Assembly: GCF_963259705.1 (NCBI RefSeq)
Contig: NC_081842.1
Location: forward strand, 39,459,796 to 39,523,795
Direction of reading: 5' to 3'
DNA from: Myotis daubentonii
Lineage: Eukaryota > Chordata > Mammalia > Chiroptera > Vespertilionidae
DNA length: 64,000 bases
Shown: in pieces, positions 58,174 to 64,000 of the stretch
How positions within the stretch are numbered: position 1 is the stretch's first letter
Layout: each line of letters begins with the position of its first letter
Position numbers and translations under genes: made by a program
The notes under the pieces: model-generated
The model's database searches: none
The model's input: only the letters and a program-made list of their open reading frames with translations
What the model was told of the DNA's origin: nothing

Positions 58174-58278
58174 CTGTGATGTCATAGTAAGGAGGGGCTT
58201 TTCTTCAGCAGACTCCTCCCTCGGTATCTCCTTCATCACCATGGCAACAGCCTTATCTGCCGCCCTAGAGCCTTTTCC
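58174..58278 (-). CDS. PEX5L: PEX5L coding exon, N-terminal region (first seen in window)
   Basis: This 105-nt exon, 35 codons in phase 0, starts after a TATAG acceptor and ends at a GTGGGC donor (58168-58173 on the plus strand). It reads GKGSRAADKAVAMVMKEIPR and then EESAEEKPLLTMTSQ, which I recognise as the N-terminal part of PEX5L/TRIP8b. The stretch EEKPLL fits the acidic dileucine sorting signal [DE]xxxL[LI]. This matches the protein's known role in moving HCN channels to and from the neuronal surface, but that the motif is used is inference. In this family the N-terminal exons are alternatively spliced, so this one may be optional. The acceptor has a weak pyrimidine tract. The 5' border was chosen because it keeps the frame and includes the GKG residues. 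The preceding exon lies beyond 64000 or was not recognised. Confidence 0.9.
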
Positions 58279-59499
58279 CTATAACAGTGAAATCAACAAT
58301 GACTTGTGTCAGGAGAAATCTTTAAGTTATTATTTATTACAAGATAGTCTAATGTTTCAAGACCAATCCAACATAAATGAAGAAGTAGGCTGCTGCAAGT
58401 GAATCTTGAGGCTTTTGGCTGAAGAGAAAACACACAATATCTGAAAAAAGATTGTTTGTGAACTTGAGCTACTTTTTCACCTTTACAACTGACATTTAAT
58501 TTTAACATAGTACTTTATATGTATGGTATATTTTAGGCAATTTACATGACATGAACATAATTTATAGCATCTATTTAAATACGGTTTGAATTGCCTGTTA
58601 TGTTCATTTATAAATTATTCCTATATAATTTCTAAAACGTTTGAATGACAGGAGTCTGGGACAGGGATTGGGATCAGGGTCTGATTCCCATGGAGGGCTT
58701 GGTGGGTGGTCTCTGGAGTCTGTCATTTTTGAGTGGATTGGGCATAAAAAGAATAAAAGTGTCATAAAAACATCTCAAAAATTCTTCAGTGGTCTAATGT
58801 CACAGGAATTCACCCAGCTTACTTTGTGGAGCTAGTATGAAAAAAACTTGTAACTCTATGTTTTTGAGACCAAATAATTTTAAAATCTCTTTTCATTGGA
58901 GAATCTGTAAATCCAGACATAAATAAAAATGATTACTAATTGAGGCATTGATAGATATAGGTATAAATATGTAGGTATATATATTCCCTACATTTTTTGT
59001 CTCATACAAACAGAGTTATAAACTATAAAGGGGTATGCTGGCTTTCTGTCTTTTTGGTTTACTAGATTATTAAATTTTTGAGAGTAGATATGGCATCATG
59101 GAAAAAATGAAATAAAATACTACCTTCTTGATCCAATTAGAAGCATCTCATACTATGTAAAAATTAAATAATCTCTAAACACTTTAAAAACAGAAAACTT
59201 TAATTTTCTTATGTCTCTGGGCAAAGCCATTCTGGAGAAAATAATTTTATAATAATAGCACACATGAATATCTGTGCTGTAAATCTATTTAAAATACAAA
59301 TGTAGCATATAGAGATATCATAGGCCCAGAAACAAAAATGGACATATGTGGTCTGTTGTCTGAAAGGGAATTAAGAGCAATCCAACATAAATGGGAGTTA
59401 GGGTTAATATGAATTCTAGAGGTTAATAAATCTTGATTCTTTCTATGTAATGCAAAAGAGTAGAATCACATTATTATCATGATCTTGCACAGTACTTTA

Positions 59500-59610
59500 A
59501 GAGTTTAGAAGGTAGGTCTATTCCAGGAAGCAAGTTTTCTGAGATGAATAAAGAGTGACTCTAATTGCATTCTACTATAACTCCTGTGCCCTCAGTTTGT
59601 TATGTGCTAA
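59500..59610 (+). repeat. Old repeat copy 1 of 2
   Basis: Shares CTGAGATGAATA, GAGTGACTCTAATT and TGTGCCCTCAGTTTGT with 63910-64000 at about 85 percent over 70 bases. Perhaps an L2-clade relic. Confidence 0.7.
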
Positions 59611-61959
59611 TCATCCATTTTCTCAGGCATTCCTTTCTAAATAACAAGTGGCAGCTTTTATTTATGAAAACAAAGAAAAACTTTATAGTTACTAGATTTA
59701 GAATGTGTGAATCTCTTTATTTCTCAAAGTTTATTTCTTTGTTTTTAATTTTTATTTAAGAACTAGCATTATTGAATGATAATGTTTATTTCCATGATGG
59801 GATATAAACTACAAGAGATTTTATTTATCAGGAGTTACTATCAAATATGTTCTGGAATGTCTCTATGGCCACAATCCTTAAAATCACTAACTACTAGAAG
59901 AATAAAGGAAAACATTAACAATTGGGGAGCATAACGATCCCAGGTTTATTCTTTAATGATGCAATGTGAACTTCCTAAAATAGAGATGCATACAATTCTG
60001 AATTCTGGGAAAAGATTATTATGGAACTATTAAATTGTTTTACATTTTTTCAAAATATAAAATTATTGGGATGAAATGTTACATACTATAAGCTTAGCAT
60101 ACCTTTATAAGCTATTCTCATTACAGGTTAAATATAGTTTAACAAATATTTTTGAGCTTATTTTTTTTCAAAAGAGCAAAATCATTTGTGAAGAATTCTT
60201 TCCATGCTCCAAGAACTTCTAATAAGATAGCAATGAACGAAGTGGCATGCTTATATTTAAATTCCTAACATACTTAAAAGAACAAATCTAATGTTACAAG
60301 GTATAATTTTTAAAAAATAATAATAATTCAGACTCTTATCCTGAGCTAAGGAAAAAAAAAAAAGGTCAATTGATGAGCATCTCAAAAAATTTCAGGTCAA
60401 TATTTCAATACACTACTTATTTGAAATGCTACCAATCCGTAAACTACAGATAGATATTTTTCACATGTGCAACTAGAGTAGCTAGAATTAGCAACGGACA
60501 TGCCATTTCACTAAAACAAACAAACAAAAAAACCAAACCAAAACAAAAATTAGTCCTTTCATGCTGAACTCTAGAACAAAGCAGTGGTCAGCTAGAAAGG
60601 ATGTATCATTAACACATGCGGTGCTTTTGATTTCTTGCAGAAAAACCCACCAAAGCCAGGGTCAGGTCACTTTTTTGAAGACAGTGCCACTTTTTCTTCA
60701 AGGTTACACCTACTACCTGAAAAGAGTCATGACACCCATGTTAGAGCCTGCTAGCAAAGTTCCCCTTTACAGCCTGTTGGCTTTGAGTCATTCCCCCGAG
60801 AGCCTCACTGTTTACACGTGTGGTGCAGTCCGAGGACAGAACGGGAAGGTCTGCCACCATGACATCGCCACGGTTCCAGATACAGTGTCTGAAACCACTG
60901 CCAAACCTAGCGAACACACTCATTTATCAAAGCCAGATTTCCCCCAGATCACACGGCCGCCTCCACCTGGTACCTGAAAATCAAACTGTGTTATTTCTGA
61001 CTTGTCCATGTATCTCATGGGACAACATTTCTAAAATTCAGATACCGACTGATAATTGAGTTGGCAATTCATAAAACTATACAACTTGGCTCATTAGTAG
61101 TCTGTGGGGCTGACAGTAACACAACTGTAGAGGTTTTTTTCCCCTTTGTTGAAGCCAATGGCTCAAAACATCGTAAGAACTACATGCGCATAATTATCCA
61201 GACTTCAAGCTCAATTTCTAAATATAACTATACCGAAGGATAAATATTCATCTATTATTTGAAATAACATGGAGACAGCAAAAATGAACTCTTCACTGAA
61301 TATACACACTCAAGCTTGTAAGTGGTTTTGGATTACATTAAGCCTGTGTGCTTTTCCATCCCATCATTCTCAGCAACAACAGAAAAGAATAGTGGCACTT
61401 TACAAGTTGATTACTACACCGTGACACCCTCCAGCAGTTATTTCACTCTCCTTTTTTGTAAATACAACTTCAAAACCACCTTTTCCCACTTCCTGGGTGA
61501 GTTTCTTAAGATTTTTTTTGACTATTTTTTCCTGGTGATTTGCTGTTGAAAATTCTTCGATATTTCTCTTTATCACCTTGTTTCCTGAGCAGTGAAATAT
61601 ATACAATTATAGCTTTTCTAACAAACAATAATAATACCTGAGAATAATCTTTTGTTAACTTCTATTATAAGATTGGGCATAAATGAATGAAACATGGAGA
61701 GTATATAGCAAGTGACACTGACATAATTAAGGAAACCCAATGCGGGCTCACTCCTCTTTCTTAAATATAGAACATGAGGAACAGAGTAAACAGCACTGGA
61801 AGTCACAGGATCTTCTCAGGCTGGACACCAGGCTGTGCCGCTGCCAGATGACGAGGAGGTGTTGGCTCCAGGCCCGTCTCAAAAGGGAAGGAACGGAAGT
61901 ATTTGGAGAAGCTACTGTGTGCTGGGCACTGCTCGGTGTTGGATGTATTTATACTTATT

Positions 61960-62115
61960 TGTTGCATGAGACCTCTGTGGGGTATACATTGTCTTACTAG
62001 GTGGTTTGGGACATTGAGGCTCAGAGACTCAGAGACGGAGTGACTTGGTCAAGGCCTCAAAGCTGGTGTGTGGCTGAGCAGGAAGGGAACCCAGTGCTAG
62101 CCTGTGTGCTTCCTT
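61960..62115 (-). mobile_element. MIR SINE relic
   Basis: Reverse MIR pattern: ATTGAGGCTCAGAGACTCAG, GAGTGACTTGGTCAAGGCCT and CTGAGCAGGAAGGGAACCCA. Confidence 0.78.
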
Positions 62116-62176
62116 GTCTACCTCACTGTTATCTTTTCATTGGCTTGACAGGCTGAGGGCTTCCCATGCAGTCCCC

Positions 62177-62200
62177 GCCCCCCCCCCCAACCCCCCCGAC
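62177..62200. repeat. Poly-C tract
   Basis: CCCCGCCCCCCCCCCCAACC-type homopolymer run. Confidence 0.9.
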
Positions 62201-63839
62201 AGCTTCACTGACTGCCATCCGTGCGGGGGGGTTTGTGAAATCATCCAAGTTTGGGGCAGCAACCACTTCTCAGGATAATGATACAGCCTGGATCAAGCCA
62301 ACATCTTTGAGAAAGATTTTCTTCAATCTGCAATGGTCACTAAGAATCAGCCTACCCATGACTTCACTCATAAGCACAATTCTAACAAAGTATTTCTGGT
62401 GTTTTTTTTTCATCTTCATGGAAAACTAACCTAAGCATGTCATGTGTCACAGTGTTTTTATTCTGTGAATCTTATTAGGTTTATAAGCTTTAGCATCCCT
62501 CTAATTCTGATTAAAATGCTAACTCAGCACAATTAAATGCCATCTGTACTAGGTGTTGTGAGATCTATTTTGGGTGCATGCAATACTTAAAAGTATGCAA
62601 TTCCATGGTTAGTCCATTCAGAAGCAATTTTCTAATTGCAGATTCTATTACTACTATATAAATTTTTTTAATTTAAAAATTATTTTTATTATTTCTAATC
62701 TATCAATAATAATCCAGAGTCTTTTTATCAGAAATATTAAATAGAAGCTATGAAGATGTAATAAATTAGGAGAAAGGTAAAAGACTATAATAGTAGTGAT
62801 TTCCGGTAACCCCATATCATCTAATATATGAAATAAAATGTATTCTTTTATTCTCATTACAAAAATTAAAACATGCTGTTACCAAAAATGGAGAAAAAAC
62901 AGAAATAAGAAAATAAAATTAACAAGTCTGACATTTCCCCCCACCCCCAAATTTTATCTTTACAACATTGAAGTTTTTTTAGGATGAATGTTTTAATGAA
63001 GACAAACTACCATCAGGCTCACAAGTGTGAATATATGGAATATATTTCTTCACATATACATACCTGTAAACAAATACCTGGCGTCTATAACATTTTGGTA
63101 AGTTTGTTCCAAATGAAATGGTATTCAGTTTTGCATATGCTAAAACCATTTTGTATCTCATAAATTCTGGACTCTGAACTTAAATGCACCCACAAGAAAC
63201 TGGCCACAAAAGTGACTAATTTCGGATGACTTTTCTCTCTGTCTCTTATGTGCAGAGCAAGGACAACATTCTTTTACTCAGGAAGGTAAATGTCAGGGTG
63301 TCATGCTCTCTTTAAACTCCCAACACGGGAAAATGTGAGAGCAATGTTTCCCAGTCTCCTCTGAACGCAGGCGATGCCTGTCTACCACACTGTGTCCTGC
63401 CCAGTGCAGTGTGTTCCTGTAGATTTCTTCCAACATACAGGAGGGTTCAGGCCATGCTGGTTCTAGCACAGTTACATTTAACTCATTTTCCCAACAACAG
63501 AATATTTTGTAAATTTAAAAAGTGGTACAAATAGAACTAAATCTGGGCACTCTGGTCAATCCTTATTTCCCAGTATCCCAAAGGAAGCACAGATCTAGAT
63601 GTAAACAATTGGGAAGCCTGGACAGAATTCTGTCTTCACCACAGATTCTCCTGTGGAATTCATAAGTCACAATAAATTCATCACTGGTTCAGTGCTGTTT
63701 TTAGCTGGAAATAATGCGATTTCTGATTCCTAAATATGGGTAGGGAAGTCACAGTGCACAAACTGGTGCCTCTCTGTTTAAATGATGATACAGGGCACTT
63801 AAAAAAGGACCGCCAATCGACCCTCCATATATGTCTCCC

Positions 63840-64000
63840 TTACTATCCCCCCACCCCCCTCGCCCAACTCCAGCATTGTTCCCTGTGTGCACTCTTCTCC
63901 AAGCCATCACCTTTTCTAGGAAGTCCTCTGAGATGAATACGGAGTGACTCTAATTACATTCTACTATATAACTCTGTGCCCTCAGTTTGTGTCATGTGCT
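63840..64000 (+). repeat. Old repeat copy 2 of 2, runs off the window
   Basis: Related to 59500-59610. The upstream part (CCAAGCCATCACCTTTTCTA) is pyrimidine-rich as in L2 3' regions. Confidence 0.6.

Larger units (their letters stand above)
1..64000 (-). other. PEX5L: PEX5L (TRIP8b) gene body, internal part
   Basis: Six minus-strand exons with GT donors, AG acceptors and compatible phases (105+112+195+124+97+96 = 729 nt, 243 codons) read as the N-terminal and middle region of PEX5L/TRIP8b. Known of the family: this brain-enriched PEX5 relative binds the C-terminus and cyclic-nucleotide-binding domain of HCN channels, controls their surface trafficking and reduces cAMP sensitivity. Its N-terminus is assembled from alternatively spliced exons. 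The exon carrying the initiator ATG was not found, nor were the exons for the TPR repeats, so the window is interior to the gene. All sequence between the exons is intron filled largely with transposable elements. Confidence 0.9.
58279..64000 (-). other. PEX5L intron (partial, continues beyond the window)
   Basis: AT-rich non-coding DNA. The only recognisable contents are a MIR relic (61960-62115), poly-C near 62178 and two related copies of an old repeat (59500-59610 and 63840-64000). An open frame of 138 codons at 60561-60977 is unexplained and is treated as a finding, not as a gene. Confidence 0.7.

Overview
The window is vertebrate nuclear DNA, almost certainly from a vespertilionid bat. 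It carries VES tRNA-derived SINEs, many non-autonomous Helitrons of the HeliBat type (A^T insertion sites, 3' ends of the form CTAG with a GTGCAC hairpin), young hAT and mariner-like miniature elements and bat-type L1. That mix is known from vesper bats. Mammal-wide relics (MIR, L2, MER5, MLT1, a pogo/Tigger-like element) make up the older layer. Nothing bacterial, plasmid or phage-like is present.

The whole window lies inside one gene read on the minus strand, PEX5L (TRIP8b), the auxiliary subunit of HCN pacemaker channels. Six coding exons can be read with canonical GT/AG borders: 58174-58278, 47665-47776, 36631-36825, 32471-32594, 29721-29817 and 20120-20215. Their lengths (105, 112, 195, 124, 97, 96) sum to 729 nt, exactly 243 codons, and the splice phases join without a break. 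They cover the N-terminal and middle parts of the protein up to the start of the segment that binds the HCN cyclic-nucleotide-binding domain. The first exon(s) and promoter lie beyond 64000. The rest of the HCN-binding core and the TPR domain lie before position 1. No other convincing protein-coding gene was found.

Layout in window order. 1-20119 is intron with a solo LTR with 6-bp target duplications (1403-2223), a 5'-truncated L1 with 12-bp duplications (5511-9193), a 5'-inverted L1 (19137-19625) and six VES SINEs. 20216-29720 is intron with two VES SINEs, a hAT miniature element, a 37-bp minisatellite grown inside a MER5 copy and a 1.3-kb Helitron. 29818-36630 holds a tandem Helitron pair, two further Helitrons, a Tigger-like element, a second hAT copy and a large CTCCT/CT microsatellite. 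36826-47664 holds TG/GA microsatellites, a Helitron/mini-hAT/Helitron block, a 64-bp L1 stub, a second tandem Helitron pair and an MLT1 LTR split by a VES. 47777-58173 holds one VES, a Helitron with 60-bp internal repeats and a mariner-like element. 58279-64000 has little beyond old repeats.

No new multi-gene system is visible. The points that deserve attention are structural: head-to-tail Helitron pairs, tandem arrays inside Helitrons whose copy number differs between relatives, twin-primed and ultrashort L1 insertions, and lineage-specific elements sitting within 200 bp of three PEX5L exons. Family names rest on recognition from memory, because no database could be searched. Coordinates of old repeats are approximate.
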